A program made the translations under genes and the position numbers. Shown here piece by piece: positions 12,020-24,265 of a stretch of DNA of 64,000 nucleotides. Each line of letters begins with the position of its first letter. Within the stretch, counting starts at the first letter, position 1. The notes under the pieces are model-generated. The model did no database searches, was not told the origin of the DNA, and saw only the letters and a list, made by a program, of their open reading frames with translations. Source of the DNA: Amblyornis subalaris (Eukaryota; Chordata; Aves; Passeriformes; Ptilonorhynchidae); contig JACAXG010000007.1 of the NCBI GenBank assembly GCA_018881555.1, forward strand, positions 2,432,643 to 2,496,642. Reading direction: 5' to 3'.

Positions 12020-13221
12020 CTGGTTTAAAAAAAAACTCCTCAGATAAAATTAATCCCTCAGTAATACTGCTGTAATTCAATGTACAGTTGATATTTAGAT
12101 GTCATTGGAACCAGAAACTACGATGATATGGTAATTATATTAACAGTTATCTCATTCAAACTAATTTCTCTGAGAATGAAATCTGAAAATCTGAGCAATG
12201 AAATCCTAGAGAAAGGTCTCTGTTATTCTTGCAAAACCGAACTGCTGTGCTTGCAGATAAGGGACAAGGTAGATAGAAAAAATGGTCTGAAATAGTAAAA
12301 AGGGCAGAAACACAAAGATACCTAAAACAGAAACGTGGGACAAAATGACTTTTTGATTGACTCCAAAGCTTTAGCATGCCTGTTGGAGAAAAAACATTTT
12401 GAAGATAAATATCTGAGATCAGGCAGACAACTGAAGGCATTATCTGGGGGGTATATTGTACAGCAGGTCACGCACATTTTGAGATTATTAAAGTAAATCT
12501 GAANTGTAACTGTGAAATAACGTTATGTACTTCTGCCACAGCTGTTGCACGTGAAAGAAAATGTAACAATGGTAGAATGGTTCTCCCAAGTAACATTACA
12601 GGTATATTTGACAGATGGAGTTTTACCAGTAAATCTATAATCTTCCATATTCCTTCCATATCACCTCTATCTGTGAAATCAGATAGTGTAGAAGAAAATG
12701 GATTATTCAAAGGGTACAGAAAATCCATCTCACAATGTTCAAGTACATGGTGGTAAAGGTTTGGTTTGTCNTCATTTCTTTTCTCATGCCTTGCAAGAAA
12801 ACCATCAGGGGTATGTTTTGCAATGCAAACTTTTTGAGATTCTTGTGGTCACTGTAACTTTTGGAGACAAATTGCATTTATAAAGGAGGAGGGTCNAAGA
12901 CAAAATATGAGTCTATTCCCAGGTAACTGAAATTTCCGTTCATATAGAAAGCTTCTNGCAAGAAATTTCAAAGTTTTGCTGAAAAGTAAAAGAGCTCTTC
13001 CTGCAGATTAGGAGGGAAAAGCAAATGGCTGATGACTGACCAGGTTGCAGGAGTAACAGACCCTTCCAGTAAGAGTCTTGTCTGCAATTCTGAGGGGCAT
13101 GAGGCTTGAGCAGAGATCCAAGTGCTGGTTATCCACGTCCCTGGCAAGCAGTCTTACTTAAGGCTCTCCAGTTTCAGCTCTGGCTGCTGATACAGCTGAA
13201 ATATTTGCCCCAGGCTTGTAG
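12020..13221. other. unique non-coding DNA
   Basis: Minus-strand frames at 12156-12440 and 12468-12728 contain no recognisable motif. No RNA gene or repeat seen. Confidence 0.5.
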
Positions 13222-13391
13222 GAGAAGCATATTATGGTGAANTCCCCANCCCTGGAAGTGTTCAAGGCCAGGCTGGATGGNGCCCTAAGTANCCTNGTCT
13301 AGTGGAAGGTGTNCTTGCCCATGGCAGGGGGGTTGAAAAGAGATGGTCTTTAAGTTCCCTTCCANCCCAAATCATTTTGNGATTCTTTGAT
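13222..13391 (+). mobile_element. CR1 LINE, 3' end fragment
   Basis: This is the classic last ~170 bases of an avian CR1 element in plus orientation. It contains CCTGGAAGTGTTCAAGGCCA, then GGCTGGATGG, GTCTAGTGGAAGG, TGCCCATGGCAGGGGGGTTG, a diagnostic AGTTCCCTTCCANCCCAAA block, and the terminal GATTCT-type repeat. The copy is 5'-truncated, as most CR1 insertions are. It contains eight Ns, far above the window average, which suggests ambiguous read placement over a repeat shared by many loci. Confidence 0.93.
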
Positions 13392-13935
13392 GTTACATGA
13401 AANATGATGAATGGTCATTGTGGGTCATTTAAGAGAGCAAGAGACTTTAAGTGGANGGTCTCAAACTGGTGACCACCCCAGTAGCACAAAACTGACATTA
13501 AATGTGACAAACTCCACTGGTGTGACAAATCACAGGAGACGAAGCAGTTGTGATTGCAAGTCTGCAGTTCTCATACAGAGGCAGCAATATCAGCGATAGT
13601 GATAAAAAAACCCAAATTTCAAAGTCATAAGATTTTAACCCATATTTGTAATGGTATGAGGATCTTTTGTTGTCATTGAATATCTTTGGTTTATATAGTT
13701 CTGATTCAGCTCCTGCTGGGAGAGGTGTTATCATCCAGCACCAATGCCATAATTCGAGGTTACTTTGAAAGCTTAGGGAAATCCCCAGTTCATTTCAAGC
13801 ATATGAGAAAGCATTTTGGAAAATGGCAGCCTAGTGGCTAGTTTTGTCATTTTTACAGGTCTTCCTTGTAGCTTTCTTTTATTATTACTTTATCTTATGG
13901 TTGAAAAAGTTTAGTTTGCTTTTCATCTTTTGCAG
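13392..13935. other. unique non-coding DNA downstream of CR1
   Basis: No gene recognised. Two further Ns at 13403 and 13456 extend the N cluster just past the CR1 end. Confidence 0.5.
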
Positions 13936-14074
13936 CCTAAACATTTCAGGAAGCATGGGCAAAAAGACATTGATTTTTCACATTGGATGGCTTCAGCTGA
14001 GCTCCAAATTTAGAATTATGTGCTGGCAAATGCCCTGCTCCACTCTATTTTATTTTTTTAATGAGATACCCAGA
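13936..14074 (+). other. possible 139-nt exon with open frame, plus strand
   Basis: A strong acceptor (GCTTTTCATCTTTTGCAG) precedes 139 nt that are open in one frame and end at a good donor, AGA|GTAAGT. The frame enters in phase 2 and exits in phase 0, and is part of a longer open frame at 13844-14119. The peptide is hydrophobic and Phe/Cys-rich (for example FRIMCWQMPCSTLFYFFNE) and resembles translated T-rich DNA more than a known domain. A cryptic exon or non-coding RNA exon is as likely as a coding one. Confidence 0.2.
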
Positions 14075-14467
14075 GTAAGTGCTTTCTCAGATTATTGCCT
14101 CCCAACTTGCAGGATTTAATCATGATATGTGTCTTGAGTTTGGATTCTAAATTTGAATACANTTTCACCCTCCAAGTCCTTAGAATAATGAATACTATGA
14201 ATTACTCACTGGATGTGCATTTTTCTCTCAAATTGCTCGGGGCTGGTGTTCAGATCNACATTTCTAATGACAGCTTTTGTGATCCCAGTAGTGCTCTGAA
14301 GAAACTACAGTAGCTGTATGAAGGACTGAAGATGGCTGTATTCCCCTTCTCTTCTCTTAGATCTCTGACCTTGGATAAATACCTTAACTGCAAAAATGAA
14401 ACATGTTCAGGTGAAAGCTCATGCGTGGCAATGCACTTACACAGCCTGGGAAAAAAAAAAAAACCAC

Positions 14468-14830
14468 ACATAAAATTTACACTAAATTTGGTGAGGACTT
14501 CTCCAATATCTCTATCACTCTGCACTTCCAGGAGGGGCCTTGCACGCTCAAGGGCTTCAAGAAATGGTGCGAAGAGGTCACCCAGCATATCGCCCAGCCA
14601 GCATATCTGAACAGTGCTCAGGTTGTACCAGATCTTTTTCAGACATCCACAGTATGCCAGGAACAAGTGGAATGATACCAGAAACTAAGGGCAAAAAGTG
14701 ATAGGGTAAGAAAATAATTTCATAGAAATACCGCTCTGACAACAGTGCAAGCAAAGCCATCGTCTCCTCCAGGTCCCAATCCATCTGAATGCTGAAACCA
14801 TATTTGTCTTTGGCATCTGGCAATGTCATT
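14468..14830 (-). pseudogene. decayed coding-like stretch with frameshift, minus strand
   Basis: Two overlapping minus-strand frames read like one ancient coding sequence broken by a frameshift near 14590-14670. The upstream part (to 14829) includes GFSIQMDWDLEETMALLALL. The downstream part includes LGDLFAPFLEALERARPLL and then SDRDIGEVLTKF. The composition is leucine-rich and helical, with CpGs at above-background density. The T-run on the minus strand beyond the end (A-run on plus, 14451-14463) has the wrong sense for a poly(A) tail. I cannot name the parent protein. A transposase or LINE relic, a dead exon and a chance frame all remain possible. Confidence 0.25.
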
Positions 14831-16994
14831 TAATACATTCTTATGGCCCTGCATGCAGTTAAGCATGCACTGTATATTATTTTATGATGTTTGGATTGGA
14901 ATCATACTTTCTGGGTACAAGTATTCATGTTTTTGCAGATTCTTGTGTAAAGCTGGGAGAACCTGTTTCCAATTTCATGACCGTTTATCGCTAATCCAAA
15001 ATGACTGCAGCATTACCTACAGACAGGAAGCTGGATGAGGTCTTGTATGTTTTGGATGCATCAGGCTCTTCCCAGGAAACTCTGTTAAACTAGTTTTATG
15101 CTTACATGAGAGGAAGACAGAAATTACTAATGGACATGACTGTGCCTAATCTATATATAGTTTTACAAAATAGAGTTAAAGCTGAGATGGGTCTTATAGC
15201 AGCTCTTCATCTGTATGAGCTTGAATAATCATTTCAGCATTCCATTCAGGTTTCTGCTTTTGCTTTCTCAAAGCTCAAACTGCACAAAAGCACCCTGCAT
15301 TCACTAGTCCAGCCAACCTTCAGGAATTTTATAGGTTTTAGGCCTAACTTTTCCTCAAATAATCAAAATCTTGCTGTAGAAGAATAATTCTATAGAATTT
15401 GTGCTATCATCTTGCAAGAGATTATGCTGGACTGCAGTCATATTACATGTCAAAGGAAGAATATTGTAGAATATTCCCTCGAAGAAAAAAAACAATGTTG
15501 ATGAGAGGACAGATTAAACCATCCTCCAGAACAACTGGGAACAACCTAAGAAACATGTACTTATCATTTCATGAACTTCTAAACTTCAGAGGCTCATTTT
15601 GGCCAACAGCTGANGTAGAATTGTTCTAGTAACTCCTGTGAGAAAAGGCTTTCTCCAGATTTATAGCAGTCCAAGATTCTGATGGATAGAAATACCTGTC
15701 AGATTACTCTCTTAATAATTCTGGACTTTTAGGTTTAATCGTAATCATAAAGTAAAGGTGCANGTATCTTTTTCCTCCTAGAAAGTTAATAATTTCATCG
15801 GAACTGTGCTGAAAGGTACTAGAATCCTATTTGCTTGAAAAGGATTTGAACTGATTGGATTGTTTATTATTCTGTTCAAATGCTTTGCTCATTATGTTAC
15901 TCAAGCAAGTCAGGCAAGGTTTTCAAGGAATATATATTTTTGGCCAGTTAAAAAAATCATTCCAAGTTTAACCTCCAATTAACTGAACCCGTAGGTAGTT
16001 AGTGGTAAGCTTAAGCAATAGCAAGCAAACCTCTAAATTGCATCTTCATTTGATAGCGTTTAATATTAAGGACCACGACCCATTCAGTGCTGCAGGGAGA
16101 AAAATGAAAATATTAATTTAAAAAACAATCTTCATAACAGTAAGAAAACAAGAAAAGATATTCCTAAGACTCAGAATAAAAATCCNTTTTCAGAAATCAT
16201 TTAAAACTATTTGATACAGTAGTCTCATACATTGTTTAGGTCTTTTGTTGTCTTTTACAAGCTTTCCTTAAGAACAAGCAATTTCAGTCAACCAAGTCCA
16301 AATGCCTGTGTCTAACCCCTTCCCTCAAAACAATTCCATACCTAGATTTTGCTCCCTGAGAAAAAGCTATAACTACACTTGCTCCTTGCTCTTGTAAGAG
16401 ACAGAGAAGGAAACCTTCTTCATGCAGGATATTGCTCTCAGTGCTTCTGAACATGATGGCGATCTCTGAAGTCAGTGTTTTCTAATATTTGCTTAGCTTA
16501 TAGGATATAATTTGGCTTTTTTTTTGCTATTGAAAACAACTCATGGTTATTTGACTAACACAATTATGAATTACACCNTGCTTTGGTGTTTCTTTGAATG
16601 ATTTACATTTTCCTATATTACTTTAGAAATGTCTTCAGGGTTTTTCTCTGTAATTTTATTATTGTATTTTTACGTATTTAGTTACAGTAGATTATGATTT
16701 CCCCGGCTAACTTTTTAACTGTCAAACCGTTTAATAGAATGGAAATGTAAAAATCAACAAAGAACAAATATATGTCAAAGTATGTTCACAATCAGTTTGT
16801 AAACCCCTAAAAACAGACGTTTGTAGGAAACTTAAGAACAAAGCCATGTTTGTCCCTTGTCACTTGAGCTCTGTAGTGTGAAGCCCACCAGAACTCAATA
16901 GNTGTCAAGCCACAGGCACTACTGAAGGGAAAATAACCTGCGGCAGCTCTAACAGCCCCTGATATCCATTCAGTACAACTTCCTCTCTCCTCAG
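14831..16994. other. unique AT-rich non-coding DNA
   Basis: No gene, RNA or repeat recognised; only short frames such as 14823-15038 and 15399-15629. Confidence 0.5.
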
Positions 16995-17061
16995 AAATAC
17001 TCTGTCACTTGGTCCCAGTATTTTTCANGCAGGTTCTGGGTGATTTTGTCGAGGAAAACAG
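16995..17061 (+). other. possible 67-nt exon, plus strand
   Basis: One of the best-formed splice cassettes of the window: acceptor AACTTCCTCTCTCCTCAG, 67 nt, donor ACAG|GTAAGA. The first frame is open for 22 codons (beginning KYSVTWSQYFS and ending RFWVILSRKT, with one N-containing codon between) and leaves one base over. No family is recognised. It lies on the opposite strand to the other exon candidates, so not all of them can belong to one gene. Confidence 0.22.
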
Positions 17062-17753
17062 GTAAGAACCCTGTCTACTTGACCAGAAAGTACCTACAGA
17101 AGTCAATTACCTGAAAAGGGAAAATTACCTGTCCATCATCTTCCCCAAAGNGAAAAACCCCTTAGCATGAAAGGGAAGTAGGAAGTCAGAATTTCTGGGA
17201 TGGACAAGGGGGTACAGGGCTACAAGAATTAATTACCTTGGCAAGCAGGGGAGGCACTTGAGGATCCAGAAATCACGTGAATAGCTGTGCCCAATATGTA
17301 GCAAGTCAGAAAATGTTCCACCCCTTCTACCTTTCCTTCCTGCGAAATAAGGGACTTGATTGATGATCAGAGTCACACACCTAGTGCCAGGTGCCACATC
17401 CAAGAGAAAAGGAAGGGAGAAAATGCTCAGTTCATGGGAAAATATCACAGTTCCAAATATCTACAGGACTATCAAGGACCCAGAAAACAGCTCATGGATG
17501 AAATGCAAGAAAACATCAAAAGGTGCTTGTACCATTTCCAGCTGTCAGGTGAGACTTTAAAGGTGGTTATTAGCTTTCCTGTGCCCTAATATNTGAAGGA
17601 GGCTTTTACATTCCAAATTATTCTACAGCTTGTTGAGAAATAGGCTCAGTCCTTTCTGATAAATGTTTCACATGGAATAAGTAAATGGCAGGCAGAGAAA
17701 AAAGTGTGTGAAATGATCAGGCACCTTCCCAGCAGTTCAGATTTTTAAATTTC
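17062..17753. other. unique non-coding DNA
   Basis: Three short overlapping frames (17233-17448 minus; 17356-17589 and 17360-17560 plus) are mutual shadows with no recognisable content. Confidence 0.45.
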
Positions 17754-17778
17754 ATTATTATTATTATTATTATTATTA
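17754..17778. repeat. (ATT)8 microsatellite
   Basis: Perfect run of about eight ATT units, likely to be length-variable between individuals. Confidence 0.92.
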
Positions 17779-20700
17779 AGAAAAGTGTTTCTCTTCAAAT
17801 AGCATACATCTGTCAAAACCAAACCTTTTTAAGGAATGTATCAGTTTAAACTCAAAGTGCTACATGTCCAAATCACAAATTGTGTTGCAACCCCAAGATT
17901 TCTTACTACTACCCTTCTCTCCTATATCTTAAAGGCAAGAGACCCATCTCAGGAATACAGATTTCAGTCCTGGTTTGACTCAGAGATAACAGGTCCTGAA
18001 CCTGTGTCATACAAAGCAGAAATCAGCTATCAGCTGATAAAGCCATCAGCTTAACCTAAGGATGGAAAGGTTTGTTCATAATTTTTTTTTCTTAATTGCA
18101 ATTATTATCCCAACACAAAGTAGGAAAAGTTCTACATCCCNATTTTATTTTTACTTTTTTTTCCCTATGGGCTGGGAAATCTATTTCCTGTTCAGCTTAA
18201 GGCACAACTTACTCACACCCACACCATTTGGCCATCATAGGACTTTCTTCAGTANCTTCAGTTATTCCCTCTATTTTCATTAAGCAGCCATCAGGGAATT
18301 AGTGCTCCAGGCTCATTTTTGAGCAACTTCCAGGGATAAAATGTGTCTGTCAAAGCAAGTGCATTGCTCCCNGTTAGTTATATTCACCCTGTGAAGGCAG
18401 AGCTTGGCTCAAGTACTGCACATCAAGGAGCTCTGAACCATGCTGACTTCTCATTTCAGGAGACAAACCAGCCTTTCCCACAGCAACCTGCTGTATGTTT
18501 AAAAAAAAGCTCAACTAAACACAGGNGTTTCTGAATGCACTGAAAAGATATAAGACCAGATTCACCAATAAGTTCCAGCTGCTTTGCACTCCTTTGGCAA
18601 CACAAAACAGTTGTAAAACTGGTTTATCTGGGTTTAGCCAAGCCCAGGATGGATACTTTGCATCATCAGACTACAGAAAAGTCAGGACTTTATACTGAAT
18701 CTAGCCAATAGAAAATACTATACTGCTACTACACAAAGCACAGNGAGATAAAACACAAACATACCTTCAGCCTGCTGTACACTATTATTCTGGACTAAAT
18801 CTCGTCACAGGTTGCACAGAAAGGGAGGGGCAATCTTCATTTTGTGCTTCGCAGTTCTACATCTGAAAAATGTTCTGCACACGTGCTCCTTTAAAGATAC
18901 TCAAGACAACAAATAACTACATTTAAATGTTCCAAAAGTATCAGTTTTTAATGATACTTTGAATNCATTTTGTTATACCACATATTTGAAATATTATGAA
19001 AATTGGCAAAGTTGTCCCATTTTAAACAGACAGTATTTTATATAGGGGATATATATTTTAAATACACGTGCAATAAATTTTAAGCAAATGCATTACAAGT
19101 ATATAGAAAACCTATATTTTTTTCCATATGTGAAGCAATGATCCCTGTTACAGCCATTTTATTGCTCACTGCAGACAGTTATGCGAAGCAGACTGCATTC
19201 ATTTTATTTTTCTCCTAGAAATCTGGAAAATTTTTGCAGATCCCTCACATACNGTTAGCACGATAACTGAACCCCATTACAGACACCATGTAGCTGCAGG
19301 GTAAAAGCTACCTCTTGAGCTCTATTGACAGAGCTGTGTGTTTTAACACAAGCTCTTAAAAAAACTGGAAAGCAAATCAGTCCTACCTGGGTTCATGTCC
19401 TCGGTCCTCAGAGATCCATATCTTTATATCCTTGACTTAATCACGCTGCACCTGAANGCTTCCACTCACAGTTTCCTTTCAGTACTGGAAATACCTGCAT
19501 CACAGGCAGAGGGCCATAGTTACAATAAACTGGTGACTAAACCAAGGATTACTTGCAAAATCCACCTAATGTTGGTGGAGTAATTTCATTTCACAACCAA
19601 TCTGTTGTCATGTCCAAATTTTCGAGTGTTTCGAGCACTGAAAGAACTGGCACTCGTGGTTTAGCATTTGGGATTATAGATTTTGCTTGGCTGTAAAACA
19701 GCTTGCTTGTTAAGAATAAACCCTCAGCTGAAGGCAAATTTATTCATATAGTGTAGTAAAACCAAACAATTGATTTGCTTGGGGTGCAGAGAACAAGGGT
19801 TCTGGGTGCCCAGAGAACAAGAAATTAAGAATGACAAGAAAGACAGATCTGTTCTCCAATCGTGTAAACTTTTGATCCTACTTGTAAAGAAAACTATTTT
19901 GTTCAGGGGCAAATCTATCTCTAGAACTTTAAAAGATTTTTGATTGTCATCTCATCCCATTATTGCTATTTTATTTCAACAGTCAGCTATTTTAAAATTC
20001 CGGTTTTCACATCATTGCAGACTAGATCTGTCCTCTTTTGACAGATCCTAAATACCAGAGTGTGCAGAACATGCAGTCATTTCATGGCTTTTTCAGATAA
20101 TAAATTTTACTCTTCACACAAGAAATTGTTTAAATCATATCCAGACACAAGCTCACTTAGGAAGCTCCTGCCTTGAGCCATTAAACAGTATCTTCCCCGC
20201 TGCTGTGGAAAGAACAATATGCAGTTTCCCCCAGCAAACCCCACGTCAATCACAGCCAGTAGATGACACCTCAGACTTACTGAGAAATCCTCTCTGAGGC
20301 TTCAGGCTCTTTGTAGTCATTTCTGCACCCTGTGTATGTGTACCAATAGAAAATGAAGAAGCCTGGAATCTGAACAGACACCAAAATTTGTGTGGCTTCA
20401 CGAACAGTCACAAAGACACAAATATGGTTCTGGAATCACCAGCTCAAGAGGTGACAGGACCTTTAATTTCTCACATGGCAGAATACTTCATCACTCAATT
20501 CATGAGTTGTAGCATAATCAGCAGCTGTGAGCCACAGTACTTTCCCTCCAGCTCTCAAAAAATACTGTCTTCTAAGAGAAGTGTTGAAAATCAGTATTTT
20601 CTCTTTCTTCCTCTTATTTCAGTGGCATGGAAATGGATTTCTGAAAGTCCTACCGTGATTTTAGATGTAATCAAAGAAAAAAAAAAGAAATGTAAATGGT

Positions 20701-22935
20701 GACTACAGCGCATTTGATGGTAAACATCCCACCTTAAACTAATCCAGGTAACAACAGTGAGTGAACACACAGCATCATGGGTCTGTGATTCTTGCCCATA
20801 ACCACAGCTGGGGAAGAGTTTGCACTCTGGTTTTGATACATATAAAAACTCACACCATCTCAGCTCCACTGCTACTTTATTATGCTAAGCAGGATGAGTT
20901 AAGACAGGGATGCAAGCACATGCCAAATAGCTCTGGTTTTATACATGGATTTACTCTTATAATTACAAGTCACACTGACTGTGGTGCTGAAAGCCAATGC
21001 ATCCCAGTGGGTATGAGAATCCTTGGAAACACCTCCGAAAATGGGAAAGTTCTGTAAAGTTCATGTANCTTTGTGTATTTCAATGACAGGTATGATACAC
21101 AAAACTCCATGCATATTTATATATATTTATATAGAGTGTGCATGTCTGCAACTGTACAGACATACATAATCAGTCATCACATAAATTTCAGACATATATA
21201 TGTTAGTCATATGATTGGATGCCACCATCACTAATGAGTAAGTCATGTTGCAAAACTTACATTAATCTATATCAGTACTGCATAAATTGTCATAGATCAG
21301 TGTTAAGGTCATGTGTGTATTTTTATTTTTCATTTCAAAGTCAAATACTGTTAGGATAAATTTTCTTTTTGAGGGATAAAATAGCTTTTCCCATCATCTT
21401 AGGCAGGTTTACTTAATGGTATAGGTTTCCTAAATTTCTCTGAGCATAAGACTGATTTCCACATTTCCTCAACTGCCCCTAAAAAATGAGCCAGTTGTGG
21501 CCACATCTCCGAAGATGTTTCAGGACAACACTTCTAAAATGAACCATCTTCTTATGCACTAAAAATATACCAGGGCCAAAAATTTGTGTGTATCTGTCCT
21601 TCCACTTACCATCTCCCCAGTTTCCCAGAGGCTGCCTCAGAGGCCAAGTTCACAATGAAATTCCAAGAAAGCCATATGATGGTATTTCCATCCAACATCA
21701 GAAGAGTATCTTCCTCTCACACACTGCCACTGATTCTGAAGAAAACAAACCAGTAAGAATTCATATATTTTTCTAAAGGGTCAAGCTAACTCTGACTCTC
21801 TTTTTATCACTACCTGCAGTGAAAGATCTCACAAACATCCGGGAGCATAATCCCAGCAACGCTAAGCACTTTGGAAATTCCCTCCTGTATTATTAAGCAA
21901 GCATTAATTTCGTTTTGCTTTTCTGGGAATATTTGTGCAAAGTATTTTTGTGTACATAAATGTTTTTGAGGGAGCATATGTTTCTCTGAAAGCAGCACCT
22001 GAACAAATACTTTTGGAAATAAGCTTGTAAATATCTAAATGGATGTGAATCTGCAGTGGAATTGCTGCTTTGACCACCCTGTCTGTAAAGCAATATCTTG
22101 AAGAAATGTGACCAGAAGGAAATCAAATGTAAAGCTTGTAGGTCAGCCAATAAATCTGGCTTGTGTCTTTCTCTCTTCCTCAGGCAGGAAGGAGCCCAGC
22201 TATTTTTAAGTCTGGTGTCCAGGTACATAGCCAGAAACAAATGCTACTTCTGCTGGAGAAGAAGACAGGAAAAGGTTTTATACATTCTAAAGATTTCCCA
22301 AGGCTTGCTGGTCTCCTGCCTTTGGTGCATCACACACTCTCATCCTAGGATAATTCACTTCCCGCTGATTTTTTTCAGGTGCTACTTTATCCACTAGCAA
22401 ACAGATTTGACACACTGTTATTTAGAGCATGGGCTTAAAAAAAAAAAAACACCCAACAACTAAACCCCNATCAAACAAAAAAAACCCCCACAAAACTACT
22501 TAATTCTGTACTTGCAGAAGTCAAAGTAATAGAGTAACATTTGCTTCAGAACATTTACAAACCATTCCATAATCCAAATCTATTCAAATTATTTCCTGTA
22601 ATAATTTCAAGGAGTAGATACTATCATTAATATTACATTCAAAAAGGGAAAGGAAGGTCTATGAAGATTTTATTTCTGTTCAGGATTTTTTTGTTTCATT
22701 ATGTTACAAAACTGTTCAGAAAAAATACCTTGATTTCACCTTATTACCGCATAATTAAGGCTTACATACGTCATGTATCATTAGAAATTCCCCTGGACAT
22801 TCTCAAAACCAATTCATGTAAACTTTTAGATNTGTTGCAATCATCTTCCATAATTCCTCACCATTCATACTTTATCTTTCTTGATAATCAGTTGAAAAGC
22901 ATTATAACTAGTCTTTAAAGCAAAATCTAATTTTC
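17779..22935. other. unique non-coding DNA
   Basis: About 5 kb with no recognisable gene, RNA or mobile element. A 12-base perfect palindrome centred on an E-box (TATCAGCTGATA) lies at 18028-18039. AT-rich TATATA-like sequence lies near 21116-21136. An A-run followed by CA-rich low-complexity DNA lies at 22437-22496. Confidence 0.5.
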
Positions 22936-23010
22936 ATCATTTCTCTGTTTTTACTTCTCTCCCTTTTCTCTTGGTTTCTTCTTTTTTTTTTTTTTTCTTT
23001 CAACCTTTAA
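22936..23010. repeat. pyrimidine-rich low-complexity tract
   Basis: A C/T-rich stretch including a 15-base T-run at 22982-22996. It is a homopurine tract on the minus strand. Confidence 0.7.
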
Positions 23011-24059
23011 GGCCTGACCAGAGCTTTTGGAGATTACATTAACAACTATCTCTCCTAAAAAGCATACGTGATTTATTCAACGCTGCACTTCCATAGCAAT
23101 TCAGTGCTATAAATTGAGATCCAGTTCCAGCTATTCTTCGGAGAGTTTCAGATGGCAGACAGCTCCAAACATGGGCAGGTAGCATTTCAAGTGGAGTGTG
23201 AGCTGCCTACAATAGAAATATCTCACATCCAGTCAGGAACTCATCCAGATCGAACTGATGCAACTCTTGAACCTCTTCCCACACAGTCAACTTGCCAATT
23301 GCAATAAATTAATAAGAAGTTAGAGTTGCCAAAGGACATTTTGAGACATGAAACAATATAATTCTCTTTTAATCATGCAGCAAAAGGGCACGTTTACTCC
23401 AACGTTTTTCTGATGGATACAGCTGTATCCGTAATAAAACAGAGAAAAATATCATGCAAATGCATCTTTCCAACCTATGGGGAGCACAATTAAGTGACAG
23501 AATTCTGTGTACATAACAAATGTGTGGATTCCCTGGGCAACAGACCTAAACAATGTTTTACTCCAGACCCTTTCCTTTGAAANTTACAACATTTCTTAAC
23601 CATTTCAGCAAAGCCATTGTGTTCAAAATTCATGATGACCNTTCCAAGGCCAGGTTTTCACTAACTGTCAAGATAAAACTTGGAATTCAATTGAACTCCA
23701 AGGAACCCGTGAACCAACAGAAGACACAAAATACTCCACCACAGATGGATTTTGAAGGTCAAGTGTTTGGGTTGTTTAGCTACAATCAGTCCACGAGGGC
23801 CACGCTGTACCCTCACTCATCCTCGGGCACTGCCCTCAGGTGACAACTGGTCTAACTCCAGCAGGATGCTGTAGTCTCAATNCGCTGATAATAATTTAAT
23901 CCTTCTGCCCATGATTTTCCCCAGGTCACCAGGAGCAGGTCACAGCAGTGAACACACATCTTGACAAGGACCCAGGCAGGTGCTAATTTACACTGTGGAC
24001 ATCACTGCCCTCAGCCCTGGCAAATGTGCCACAGGAAATATCGATATTTCCCCCTTGAT
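23011..24059. other. unique non-coding DNA
   Basis: No gene recognised. A plus-strand frame at 23553-23843 has no motif. The 150 bases before 24060 may be diverged CR1 sequence but I cannot support this. Confidence 0.45.
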
Positions 24060-24265
24060 GTTTTGGAGATCATCTCCTTGTGCTAAAGCAAAGGNAATGA
24101 GCAGAGGAAGAACTTCTTTACTGTGAGGGTNATCACTCTTGAAACAGATTGCCCAGAGATGGTGTGGAGTCTCCCTCACCACTAGAGATATTCCAGAATC
24201 TTCCAGAGCCATGTGCTCCAGGATGACCCTGCTTGAGCACAGGAGACCTGCAAGAGAAACAGACA
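24060..24265 (+). mobile_element. CR1 LINE fragment, older copy
   Basis: Diverged CR1 3'-UTR region in plus orientation. Recognisable blocks are GAGGAAGAACTTCTTTACTG, GAAACAGATTGCCCAGAGAT, GTGTGGAGTCTCC and GAGATATTCCAGAA, then TGACCCTGCTTGAGCA. The usual final blocks and terminal octamer repeat are missing or too diverged to see, so the copy is damaged at both ends and older than those at 13.2 and 40 kb. Confidence 0.85.

Noticed and set aside
18028..18039. Twelve-base palindrome TATCAGCTGATA as an operator-like site
   Set aside because: It contains an E-box, but a single palindrome of this length is expected by chance in a window this size.
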